Of a stretch of 52,697 nt of DNA, positions 37,808 to 46,199 are shown one piece after another. A model generated the notes under the pieces. That model was not told the origin of the DNA. It saw only the letters and a program-made list of their open reading frames with translations, and searched no databases. The stretch's first letter is position 1, and each line of letters starts with the position of its first letter. Made by a program: the position numbers and the translations under genes. Source of the DNA: Nocardia concava NBRC 100430 (GTDB taxonomy: Bacteria; Actinomycetota; Actinomycetes; Mycobacteriales; Mycobacteriaceae); contig NZ_BAFX01000197.1 of assembly GCF_000308815.1 (NCBI RefSeq), forward strand, positions 1-52,697, read 5' to 3'.

Positions 37808-38878
37808 TCAGCTCAGCTGGACGACGGCGGTGGCGCGGCCGAAGACCTTGCGGCCCTCGTTGAGTGCGGTGATCGCGACTACGGCGGTGGCGGTGTCCGG
37901 GTCGATCGACTTGATCTTGCCGGTGTAGTCGATGGCGGTGGTGCCGCCGGTGGCGAGGTAGACCGGGTTGCTCATGCGGACGCTGTACTGCTTCAGCGCG
38001 CCCGGGTCGCCGAGCCAGGAGGTGACGAAGCCCGCGCCGTAGGCCATGGTCAGCATGCCGTGCGCGACCACCCCGCGCTCGAGCCCGACCCGGTGCGCGG
38101 CCTCGGTGTGCCAGTGGATCGGGTTCGCGTCGCCCGCGACTCCGGCGTAGCGGACCAGGTCGCCGATCGTGAGATGGATTGTGTTGCCGGGCAATTCGTC
38201 TCCCACGTGGACCGTGTCCAGCCGCCGCGAGCGGGTGCTGCGGTAGGTCGCGATCACCGGATCCCAACCCGGCAGCGCCAGGCGGCGCGGCGTCCGCGCC
38301 AGGAACGTGTCCATCCCGCGATGCACCAGTTCACCCAGCAGCCGATGCGTTTCGACATGATCCTCGGATTGCTCGGCGCGCCCGATGACGCTGGTGGATC
38401 CGGTCAGCACCGCCACCCCGTCCGCATCGGTGATGACGTTCTCGAACACGAACATGTCCCCGCCGAACGCCCGCCGGACCGAGCGCAGCGCGACATTGCT
38501 GGTCAGTCGATCGCCCACCAGGATCGGGCGATGGAAATCCAGCACCTGATCGGTCTGCACCGAGGCGCGCAGGTCGTATCCGGTCAGCATGCCGCTCATG
38601 GCGTGCTGCACCGGCGTGGCCAGCAGAGACGGGAACGTCGGCGAGGCGAGCAGCGCCGGGTACCCCAGTTCCGCGGCAGCCTCCTCGGACCAGTGCGCGA
38701 GATGGTCGTCCTGTACGGCGGCCGCGTATTCGCGCACCTTCTCCCGGCCGACCTCGTAATAGGAGTCGAGCCGGAACCGGCGATCCACCATCGAGGCCGC
38801 GTGCTCGATCGGATCGGCGATCGCGGGCCTGACCGGATCGGTCATCACAGGCACAGCGTCGGATTCCAGAATGCTCAA
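37808..38878 (-). CDS. Fused MaoC-like (HadA-HadB type) hydratase/dehydratase
   Basis: A 356-residue protein of two hot-dog halves. The N-terminal half (FRLDSYYEVGREKVREYAAA, then QDDHLAHW) is the FAS1-type/HadA-like dehydratase; the C-terminal half has the MaoC catalytic segment YAGVAGDANPIHWHTEAAHR with Asp and His, followed by GVVAHGMLTMAYGAGFVTSW. In mycolic-acid bacteria these are separate subunits of (3R)-hydroxyacyl-ACP dehydratase, so this is a natural fusion, probably acting on acyl-CoA or acyl-ACP. TTG 38878 is chosen because AGAGGGG lies five bases upstream; ATG 38845 is an alternative. Confidence 0.85.
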   Translation of the reverse strand: MSILESDAVPVMTDPVRPAIADPIEHAASMVDRRFRLDSYYEVGREKVREYAAAVQDDHLAHWSEEAAAELGYPALLASPTFPSLLATPVQHAMSGMLTGYDLRASVQTDQVLDFHRPILVGDRLTSNVALRSVRRAFGGDMFVFENVITDADGVAVLTGSTSVIGRAEQSEDHVETHRLLGELVHRGMDTFLARTPRRLALPGWDPVIATYRSTRSRRLDTVHVGDELPGNTIHLTIGDLVRYAGVAGDANPIHWHTEAAHRVGLERGVVAHGMLTMAYGAGFVTSWLGDPGALKQYSVRMSNPVYLATGGTTAIDYTGKIKSIDPDTATAVVAITALNEGRKVFGRATAVVQLS

Positions 38879-39250
38879 GACAACCCCTCTGCGGTATCGG
38901 ATGTGAACTGGCGGAATGGCACCGAGATCGAGGGGGAGTCCGCGGTGACCCCGCCGCCCACGCCCACGATCCATCGAGGTCGAGCGGGCGGCCGCGGTAC
39001 GGCGGTGTGCAGAGCCACAGCGTGGCGATATGCGCAGAGAATAGCCACCGCTGCGATTCCGGACCAATGCAGGGGATGTCAGCCGCCGCCGTCCCGATCA
39101 TCCATCACGCTGAAGTCGAGAAGCCGGGCCTGCTCCATATTCCTTCTCGCGGGAAATCGGAGATGAGGCGCAGGCACAGTGCGCATCCTCGCTCTGGCAG
39201 CGAACAACCGGCAGTTGAGCCGGTGGGCCGACGCTGCGAGGGTGTAGGGC
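38879..39250. other. Divergent intergenic region
   Basis: About 370 bp between the MaoC-type gene and the divergent DUF6924-like gene. It should contain both promoters. No gene, RNA or strong repeat was recognised; frames crossing it lack ribosome sites and family features. Confidence 0.5.
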
Positions 39251-39745
39251 ATGACGACAACTTTTCCGGAAACGCCTGCCGTGCCGGTGGTCCGAACCGA
39301 TTTCTCCGATCAGGCGGCCTGGGAGCGGGTGAAGGCCGGGATCGGCTGGGTGACACCGGATGAGTTCGAAGCCGATGTGACGTTTGTCGATGACCGAGCG
39401 TTCGCCGGCTTGTCGGCCACCGAGCTATTGGAGCGCATGCCGGTCGACAGCGAGCATTCGTTGCTGCTGGTCGTCGACGAGACCACGATTCGATCTTCCG
39501 AGCACCCGGTTCTGGTCGTGGATCTCGGCTCGAAGCCCAGCCCGGACGACAACTGGCCGGGCCGACCCGCCGGGCGATCGTTCCGTGCCCTTCCACACAC
39601 GATCCAGGAGATCGAAAACAACCTCTCGATCTCGAACATGGATTGGGAGGACTTCGCCGAGGGGGTCGACGACGACGGGGTACGCCGGGAACACCTGCTT
39701 TACGGACGCGTCGAAGATCTGGCTGACAACCAGGACGCCGAATAG
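39251..39745 (+). CDS. DUF6924-like protein
   Basis: A 164-residue cytoplasmic protein. It begins VPVVRTDFSDQAAWERVKAG and has FVDDRAFAGLSATELLE, then LLLVVDETTIRSSEHPVLVVDL and a C-terminal LSISNMDWEDFAEGVDDDGV. This is the pattern of a small actinobacterial family (DUF6924) often found near toxins or secreted systems; the family number is given from memory. AGGG precedes the ATG. No enzyme motif is visible. Confidence 0.68.
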   Translation: MTTTFPETPAVPVVRTDFSDQAAWERVKAGIGWVTPDEFEADVTFVDDRAFAGLSATELLERMPVDSEHSLLLVVDETTIRSSEHPVLVVDLGSKPSPDDNWPGRPAGRSFRALPHTIQEIENNLSISNMDWEDFAEGVDDDGVRREHLLYGRVEDLADNQDAE

Positions 39746-39757
39746 TCGAATTCGGCC

Positions 39758-40282
39758 CTAGCGCCCAGCGGAATTCGCGCACCGCCGCGTATACCGCGCC
39801 CAGAGCATCGCCACGATGACCTTTCGCGCGGTCGCCCTGGCGCCCTGCACCCGCTCACCCCAACGCGGCCGCGGCAATCTCCCGCGCACATATCCCCAAA
39901 TGCGCTGTGCCTCACCGTCTCCGAGAGGGGACCGCCCCGCCGGTTCCCCCTCGGAACGGTCCGCCCCCGTCTGCCGGTGAGCCCCGTGCATCCGGTCGCG
40001 CTCGATGATCCGTGCGCACAACCGCACCACGACATCCTCGAGCCCCATCCCGAGCGACTCGGCCCGCAGCTCCGCCATCTCCAGCGCCCACTCCCGGTCG
40101 ATGGCCGAGGGATCACTGAGCATCTCGTCCAGCGCCATCCCGTCGATCGCCTGCTCCCGGGTCAGATCCCACCCCGGCAGCCAGCTCAGCGCCCACGCGC
40201 CACCGCCGGGACCGGGCACCAGGTGCGCGGTCTCGGGAGTGCGGTCGCTGGTGATCGCGCGACCTGATATGCGGAGTGCCAT
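39758..40282 (-). CDS. Hypothetical protein
   Basis: A 174-residue soluble protein with an N-terminal beta-rich half (PETAHLVPGPGGGAWALSWL) and a helical middle (EWALEMAELRAESLGMGLED). The C-terminus is strongly basic (RGRLPRPRWGERVQGARATA). GGAAAGGCC precedes the ATG. No family is recognised. It converges on the DUF6924-like gene and follows the kinase operon on the same strand. Confidence 0.6.
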   Translation of the reverse strand: MALRISGRAITSDRTPETAHLVPGPGGGAWALSWLPGWDLTREQAIDGMALDEMLSDPSAIDREWALEMAELRAESLGMGLEDVVVRLCARIIERDRMHGAHRQTGADRSEGEPAGRSPLGDGEAQRIWGYVRGRLPRPRWGERVQGARATARKVIVAMLWARYTRRCANSAGR

Positions 40283-40380
40283 GGCCTTTCCAGTCTCTCG
40301 GCGGGATACTCCGAACGAATGTACGGGCGGGGGCTTATGACTCTCTATCGAATTCCTTGCGGTCGGCCATTACCGGAGCT

Positions 40381-41898
40381 TCAGAGCGGCACTCCCGGCC
40401 ACCAGCCGTCGACCAGCGCCTGCGCATTGCCTTCGGAGAAAGCGAGCAGTTCGCAGAACGAACGGCCGCTGTCGTTGAAGTCGATGGCGAGCATGCCCGC
40501 GGATTTGGTCTTGTCGGAGTCGAAGAAATGCCCCCACGTCATCCAGCCGCTGGTCGTCGGCCGTGTCCACGCCTGCGAGCCATCCGTGATGGTGTCGTCC
40601 GGTAGCTTCGTCGGCTTCAAGGGTTCGCGATTGGTCTTGCACCCGACCCGCAATCGCACCAGCGGCTGCTTGTCACCATTGCAGGCCAGCATCGCGAAGT
40701 CGGATACGGGGACCGTCATGTCCGCCGGTTTTCCGGCGTCGTCGATGGCCGCGCAGCGTATGCCCTGATACCCGGCGGCGTCCGGTGACGCGGGCAGCAG
40801 GCCTGGAAACGCCCGGGGGATGAAGGCGTAACTGCCCCAGTTGGCGGTGGGTGTCGCGGAGGTGGTCGACGATTGGGATACCGTTGTGGTTACGGTGGCT
40901 GAGGCGACCGGCACCGGTTGTCCCGGACCGGTAGTCGAATGACGGTGCATCGCAACGGCTGTCGCCGCGGCGAGGGCGGCCGCCACGGCCACGGCGGCCA
41001 CTGACAGGCCGAGGCGTCGGCCCCTGGAGAACCGATGAGGCGAAACCGCCTCCGGCGCGGGGGCGCACGCGGCCCGCGCGGCCGCCGCCAGTTCACCGCA
41101 TGAGGGATATCGCCGATCGGGGTCCTTGTCCATGGCGCGGCCGATCACCGAATCGAGCGCCGGCGGCAGGTCCGCGCGCAGCGAGCTCGGCCGGGGTGGC
41201 GGCTCGCTGAGATGGGCTTCGATGACCTCGGCCGCCGACGCACGCGGAAACGGAACGTAGCCGGTCAACAGCTGATACAACGTGGTCCCGAGGGCGTATA
41301 CATCGGCGCGGTGATCCACACGCTCACCCACGAGCTGTTCCGGCGCAGCGTAGGCCAGCGTCGCCAGTACCGTCCCGGCGGCGGTGAGCGCGGTGGAATC
41401 GGCGACGCTGCGGCCGATCCCGAAGTCGCTCACCAGTACTCGATCCGTTCCGTCCGCACGCTCCTCGATGAGCAGATTGGCCGGCTTGACGTCGCGGTGG
41501 ACCATTCCGGCGCGATGCGCCTCGTCCAATCCGCGCGCCGCCTGCTCCACGATGTGCACGGCGCGCTCGGCGGACAGCGGTCCACGCGCGACCAGCTCCG
41601 CGCCGTTGGCCCCGGGCACGTACTGCATGGCGATCCACAGCCACCCGTCGGACACGCCACGGTCGTGCACCGCAATGATATTCGGATGATTGAGGCGCGC
41701 CGCCAGATCGGCCTCGCGCAGAAATCGGGCCCGGAACTCGGGATCGGCGAAATGCTCGGCCGACAGGATCTTCAGCGCATCCCAGCGCGGCAGCCGGGGA
41801 TGGCGCGCCATATAGACGGTACCCATCCCGCCCTCGCTCAGCAGCCGCTCGATCCGGTATCCGGCGAAGTCGGTGCCGGGCAACAGCTTTCCGCTCAT
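40381..41898 (-). CDS. PknB-like membrane Ser/Thr kinase with four-Cys extracytoplasmic domain (K1)
   Basis: A 505-residue kinase. SEGGMGTVY (about 21-29), Lys43 in DALKIL, HRDVKPANLL and SDFGIGRS are intact, so it should be active. After a basic juxtamembrane stretch comes one helix (LGLSVAAVAVAAALAAATAV), a Ser/Thr linker and an extracytoplasmic domain of about 150 residues (WGSYAFIPRAFPGLLPASPD, then IRCAAID, AMLACNGDK, VGCKTNRE, SFCELL, WWPGVPL). The same domain, with its four Cys, recurs in K3, K4 and the pseudokinase. It is not PASTA and probably senses an envelope ligand. Its ATG overlaps the upstream lipoprotein stop as ATGA; it is the last gene of the operon. Confidence 0.92.
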   Translation of the reverse strand: MSGKLLPGTDFAGYRIERLLSEGGMGTVYMARHPRLPRWDALKILSAEHFADPEFRARFLREADLAARLNHPNIIAVHDRGVSDGWLWIAMQYVPGANGAELVARGPLSAERAVHIVEQAARGLDEAHRAGMVHRDVKPANLLIEERADGTDRVLVSDFGIGRSVADSTALTAAGTVLATLAYAAPEQLVGERVDHRADVYALGTTLYQLLTGYVPFPRASAAEVIEAHLSEPPPRPSSLRADLPPALDSVIGRAMDKDPDRRYPSCGELAAAARAACAPAPEAVSPHRFSRGRRLGLSVAAVAVAAALAAATAVAMHRHSTTGPGQPVPVASATVTTTVSQSSTTSATPTANWGSYAFIPRAFPGLLPASPDAAGYQGIRCAAIDDAGKPADMTVPVSDFAMLACNGDKQPLVRLRVGCKTNREPLKPTKLPDDTITDGSQAWTRPTTSGWMTWGHFFDSDKTKSAGMLAIDFNDSGRSFCELLAFSEGNAQALVDGWWPGVPL

Positions 41899-43151
41899 CT
41901 GTCCGACTCCGCTCGTACCAGCAGCGCGTATTGTGCCGCGATCCGGTGCTGGGCGTCGGCCAGCGAGCGGCTGTAGGTCTGCACGTCATAGGCCCCGTAG
42001 AGGGCCCGGCAGGCGAATCTGACCGCATAGCGGGAATCGTTCACCCCTTCCAGACAGCGGACGTCGGGGATTCCCGCCGGGGTGGGGGCGACCCGCATGC
42101 CGGACTCCTTCGCCTCGTCGGCGGTATCGGTGAATTCCTTGCGAGCCGCCGCCGGGCTCTTGAAGCGGACCAGGATGTCGTAGCCGCGCACCGCGATAAT
42201 CGTATGGCCGCCATCGGGATCGGGATCACCCTTCTTCCAGCCGCCCCAGCGATGTGCGGCCCGCGGGCCGTAGACGAGGCCGTAGGGGAACAGCTTTGCT
42301 GTCCATCCGGCATTCGCCGTCACGTTGAGGGCGATCACCGCCGGCCGCGGCCAGACGCCGGGTGCTTCCGGAAGCATGCGCGCGAGCATGCCGTCGGTGT
42401 CGAGCGGCAGGGCGGCGAAGGCGCCCACCGGTGTCGGCTTGAAGTCGCGTAACCGGGTCGCCTGCGCGGTGAGCGCGTTGCGGGCGAGTCCGGTGAGCGC
42501 ACCCGGATCGGTGGTGGGATATCCGGCGAGAACGGTGACCACATAGGCGTCCTGGGCCTCGGTCGCGGCCAGCGTCGGCACGGTCGGCCGCCAATGCGCA
42601 TGCGCGTCACGATGATCCGGGATCGACACCGCCACGTTGTCGGGGCTGACCGCCGCGTCCACGGCGTCGATCTCCGCCGCGGCCCGCTGGGCCCTGGTCG
42701 CATCGGAAAAGCGGATGATCATCACGGTCAACAGCCGGGCATGACCGACAGCGACGGACGGTTCGATCTCCGAATCCGCGCCACCGACCGAGAATCCGGC
42801 CAGCATGCCGTACTTGGCGAGCACCGCGCGGCCGGGCGCGGCCAGGTACACCGCCTTCTCGGCCGACGGAATGGGCACCGACGGGTTGGAGCCCAGGCCG
42901 TAGACCAGCGTCGGATCGGCCTCGATCGGATCGATCACCGCCTCGCCCATCCGGACCGATTCGAGGATTCGACCGTCGGCCTCGGTGCCGACCGGCGCCG
43001 CGCCCAGCGGCTCGGTGCTGTACGGGCCGACGTCCAGAGCGGTCAGGTCCGGTGTGGCCGGGCGCGGGTGCCCGGGTACCGAGCAGCCCGTCAGCAGCAG
43101 GGAGGCTGCGGCCGCGAACGCGGCGAACAGGCGAATCCCGGTGCCGCTCAT
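41895..43151 (-). CDS. DUF7373-like lipoprotein, first copy
   Basis: A 418-residue lipoprotein with a lipobox (LLLTGC, Cys23). The mature protein has two related halves typical of the DUF7373 family: an N-terminal part with LDVGPYSTEPL and RMGEAVIDPIEAD, the conserved HAHWRPTVPTLAA near the middle, and a C-terminal part ending QHRIAAQYALL. The closest relative in the window is the second lipoprotein at 46200-47444. Because it is coupled by ATGA both to the pseudokinase before it and to K1 after it, a partnership with their extracytoplasmic domains is likely. No catalytic motif is seen. Confidence 0.85.
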   Translation of the reverse strand: MSGTGIRLFAAFAAAASLLLTGCSVPGHPRPATPDLTALDVGPYSTEPLGAAPVGTEADGRILESVRMGEAVIDPIEADPTLVYGLGSNPSVPIPSAEKAVYLAAPGRAVLAKYGMLAGFSVGGADSEIEPSVAVGHARLLTVMIIRFSDATRAQRAAAEIDAVDAAVSPDNVAVSIPDHRDAHAHWRPTVPTLAATEAQDAYVVTVLAGYPTTDPGALTGLARNALTAQATRLRDFKPTPVGAFAALPLDTDGMLARMLPEAPGVWPRPAVIALNVTANAGWTAKLFPYGLVYGPRAAHRWGGWKKGDPDPDGGHTIIAVRGYDILVRFKSPAAARKEFTDTADEAKESGMRVAPTPAGIPDVRCLEGVNDSRYAVRFACRALYGAYDVQTYSRSLADAQHRIAAQYALLVRAESDR

Positions 43152-44581
43152 ATCGATACCCCCGGCCACCACTGGGCGTGCAGCGTGCTCGCGGGAGTTT
43201 CGGCGACGATTTCCAACTGACAGAACGACTCCTGCGGGTTGTCGAAGAAGACCTCGAGCTCCGCCATGGTCTTGCCGGTGGCGGAAAGGTAAGTGCCCCA
43301 GCGCAGATATCCGGTCCCGGTCGGCCGGGTCCAATGCTCGTCGCCCTCGACTTGCATGTTCGGACTTTGCGGGTGCCGCGGCGACTTGTCGGCATTGCAC
43401 GTCAGATTCACACCCCACACCGGGGCGTGGTTGCCCCAGCACGACAGAATGCCGACCGGGGCCTGGTCGTAGAGAGACACATCATCGCCGTACTTGTCGA
43501 CCGGGTGGCAGTTGAACAGCTCCTGGTAACCGACGCCGAGGCCCTGCGCGGACACCGGCAGCAGGTTCGGAAAAGCGTCGGCGATATAGGCATAGGTGCC
43601 CCATAGCGCCGCTTTCAATTCCGGTGATCTGCTGGTGGCGGTGACCGGCCGCGAGCGCGGCGGCGCGGCGGAATCCTTGCCGGGTACCAGCCACGTCGTC
43701 AGTCCCGCGGCCGCGGCGAGTATCGCCACCGCGGCGACGAGGAGTGTCCGACGTCGGAGGCGTCGCCGCGGTGACACGGTGGCGACCATGGCAATGCCCG
43801 CGGCGTCCGCCGCCGCTTGCGCCAGCGAGACGCAATCGGGGTAGCGCCCGGCGGGCTCCGGCATCGTCGCCTTCGCGACTACCGCATCGAATTCGACCGG
43901 CAGCCAAGGATTCTGCTGCGTCGGCACCGGCGTTCGGCCGGGCTCGGGCCGAACGCCGGTGAGCATCTCCGAGAGCAGACAGCCCAGGGCGTACACCTCG
44001 CTGCGATTGTCGGCGGGCACTCCGGCGAGCTGCTCGGGCGCCGGATAGGTCAGTGCGGCCGGATCCGCGGTGGGCCGGGACAGCCCGAATCCGGTGAGCA
44101 CCACCTCATCCGGCGCACCCGGCCGTTCGGCCACCAGGATGTACCGGGGTGCGAGGTCGCCGTGCAGCAAGTCGTTGGCATGCAGTTCGTCGAGCCCCTT
44201 GGCCACCTCGCCGGCAATGTGGACCGCGCGGGCCGGATCCAGCCCGCCCCGCCGGATCGCCTCGGCGACGTCGACGCCGTCGACATGTTGGCTGGCCAGC
44301 CACAGCCGCCCGTTCTCCTCGCCCGCGTCCCGGACCACTGCCAAGTTCGGATGACGTTGCCGCGCGGCCAGTTCCGCCACCGCCAGGAAGTGCTCGCGGA
44401 ATCGTTCGTCGCCGCCGAACCGCGGCGACAATACGGTCAGATCGTCGACACGATCCACGCGCACATGCCGGGCCAGGACCGTCTCGCTCATCGGGTCCGC
44501 ACCGGAGGTCCGCACGGTCGAGTCACCGAGCGGCCGCTCGATCCGGTAGTCGGCGAACCTGGTTGTGGTGTCTTCGTTCAT
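43148..44581 (-). CDS. Membrane pseudokinase with four-Cys extracytoplasmic domain
   Basis: A 477-residue PknB-fold protein that has lost its catalytic residues. The glycine loop is RPLGDSTVRTSG, the ATP lysine is missing (DDLTVL where K1 has DALKIL), the HRDxKPxN loop is HGDLAPRYI (140-148) and DFG is GFG (Gly164). The alpha-C Glu70 and the APEQ segment remain, so the fold is kept. One membrane helix and the shared extracytoplasmic domain follow (FNCHPVDK, ILSCWGN, LTCNADKSP, SFCQLEI). It probably works as an allosteric or sensory partner of the neighbouring kinases. GGAAGG precedes the ATG; its stop overlaps the lipoprotein start. Confidence 0.88.
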   Translation of the reverse strand: MNEDTTTRFADYRIERPLGDSTVRTSGADPMSETVLARHVRVDRVDDLTVLSPRFGGDERFREHFLAVAELAARQRHPNLAVVRDAGEENGRLWLASQHVDGVDVAEAIRRGGLDPARAVHIAGEVAKGLDELHANDLLHGDLAPRYILVAERPGAPDEVVLTGFGLSRPTADPAALTYPAPEQLAGVPADNRSEVYALGCLLSEMLTGVRPEPGRTPVPTQQNPWLPVEFDAVVAKATMPEPAGRYPDCVSLAQAAADAAGIAMVATVSPRRRLRRRTLLVAAVAILAAAAGLTTWLVPGKDSAAPPRSRPVTATSRSPELKAALWGTYAYIADAFPNLLPVSAQGLGVGYQELFNCHPVDKYGDDVSLYDQAPVGILSCWGNHAPVWGVNLTCNADKSPRHPQSPNMQVEGDEHWTRPTGTGYLRWGTYLSATGKTMAELEVFFDNPQESFCQLEIVAETPASTLHAQWWPGVSI

Positions 44582-44608
44582 TGGGCCTTCCTCGCCCCGC
44601 GCGCAGCG

Positions 44609-46198
44609 TCACAGGGGTGCATCGCGCCACCATCCATCGAACAGGTCGTTGCCGGTCGTGCCACCCGTCACCGTGATCGAGCAGAAATTCCGTGCCGGAT
44701 CATCGAAGTGGATCAGTAGGAAACCCTCGGTGCCGCCGCCGTAGGCGCCCGCTGTGTATGCCCGGACCACCCCGTGCCCGGTGGGCCGGTCCCACGGTTC
44801 GTTCCGCAACAAGGTGATGTCTGTCTCGATGTCCGGCAACTCCCGGGGAGCGCGATTCACCCTGCAGGCGGCCACCAGCATCGTGACTGGACTCTTGTTC
44901 CCCCCGCAACGCAGGAACGCAATGGTTCCCAGCGGCTGGGTGAGCGTGAGCCGGTCGCCCTCCTGGTCGATGGGTTCGCACCGCAATCCCTGATAGCCGC
45001 TGGCGATCGGGGCCGCGGGCAGCAGGTTCGGGAAGGCCTGAGCCACGAACTGATAGGCACCCCAGGCCACCGGGCTACCGGTCGTCGAGGTGGGGGCACT
45101 CGGCGTGAGGGTGAGCGAGGACGGCGCACCGATGGAGCCTGATTCGTTCCAATCATGCGTCAGCGCAACAATTCCGGCGATGACCAACAGGGCTGCCGCG
45201 CCCACCGCGCCGACCAGGGCCCGACGTCCTCTCGGCCGCGTACCCGGCTGCCCTCCGGCGAGATTCGTTCGCAGCCCCCGGAGCGTGACCGTTCGACGTG
45301 GTCTCAGTCGTGCTGTGGCGGTGGTTGTTTGCGTCGGCGCACCGCTGGAGCCGAGTGCGTGCGCGGCAGCCCGCGCGAGCTCGCCACACGACGAGTAGCG
45401 ATCGGCGGGCCGCTTCGCCATCGCCCGCGCGATCACCGCGTCGATCGCGGCGGGCAGGGCCGGATTCACCGCGCTGGGGCGCGGCGGCGGCTCCATCAGA
45501 TGGGCCTGCATCACCGCCGCGACATTCGCGCGCGGGAAAGGCTTTGCACCGGTGAGCAATTCATACAGCGTGCCACCGAGGGCGTACACGTCGGCGCGAT
45601 GATCGAGGACCGCCGCGCTCAACTGTTCGGGTGAGGCGTAGGCCACGGTCGCCATCACCGCCCCGGCCTCGGTGAGCTCGGTCGACTTGGCGATGACGCG
45701 CGCGATCCCGAAGTCGGAGACATACACCCGATCGAGTCCGTCCGGTCTTGACTCCAGCATGAGGTTGGCCGGTTTGATATCGCGGTGCAGCATGCCTGCC
45801 CGGTGCGCCTCGTCGAGCCCGTGCGCGGCCTGCTCGAGGATGTGCTGCGCTCGCGCCGGCGGCAACCCGCCGGGATACCGGCCGACCAGCGCGGCGGCGT
45901 CGGAACCGTCGACGAATTGCATGGCGATCCACAGGCAGCCGTCCGTCTCGCCGCGGTCGCGCACCGCGACGATATTCGGATGGTCCAGGCGCGCGGCGAT
46001 TTCGGCCTCACGGGCGAATCGGGCCCGATACTCATAGTCCTTGCCGAAGTCAGCGGGAAGCACCTTGAGGGCCTCGAAGCGCGGCAGACGAGGATGCTTC
46101 ACCAGATAGACGGTGCCCATGCCGCCGCGGCCGAGCACGCGTTCGATCCGGTATCCCGCGAAAAGGGTTCCTGCCACCAGAAGTTCGTTCGTCGCCAT
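44609..46198 (-). CDS. PknB-like membrane Ser/Thr kinase with four-Cys extracytoplasmic domain (K3)
   Basis: A 529-residue kinase with all catalytic elements: LGRGGMGTVY, the lysine of EALKVL, HRDIKPANLM and SDFGIARV, then the activation segment ending YASPEQLS. A basic segment and one helix (ALVGAVGAAALLVIAGIVAL) precede the extracytoplasmic domain (WGAYQFVAQAFPNLLPAAPI, LRCEPID, FLRCGGNKSP, ACRVNR, NFCSIT). It starts one base after the stop of the second lipoprotein (TGA-A-ATG) and is followed 27 bp later by the pseudokinase. The kinase may phosphorylate itself and its operon partners; true substrates are unknown. Confidence 0.92.
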   Translation of the reverse strand: MATNELLVAGTLFAGYRIERVLGRGGMGTVYLVKHPRLPRFEALKVLPADFGKDYEYRARFAREAEIAARLDHPNIVAVRDRGETDGCLWIAMQFVDGSDAAALVGRYPGGLPPARAQHILEQAAHGLDEAHRAGMLHRDIKPANLMLESRPDGLDRVYVSDFGIARVIAKSTELTEAGAVMATVAYASPEQLSAAVLDHRADVYALGGTLYELLTGAKPFPRANVAAVMQAHLMEPPPRPSAVNPALPAAIDAVIARAMAKRPADRYSSCGELARAAAHALGSSGAPTQTTTATARLRPRRTVTLRGLRTNLAGGQPGTRPRGRRALVGAVGAAALLVIAGIVALTHDWNESGSIGAPSSLTLTPSAPTSTTGSPVAWGAYQFVAQAFPNLLPAAPIASGYQGLRCEPIDQEGDRLTLTQPLGTIAFLRCGGNKSPVTMLVAACRVNRAPRELPDIETDITLLRNEPWDRPTGHGVVRAYTAGAYGGGTEGFLLIHFDDPARNFCSITVTGGTTGNDLFDGWWRDAPL

Positions 46199-46199
46199 T

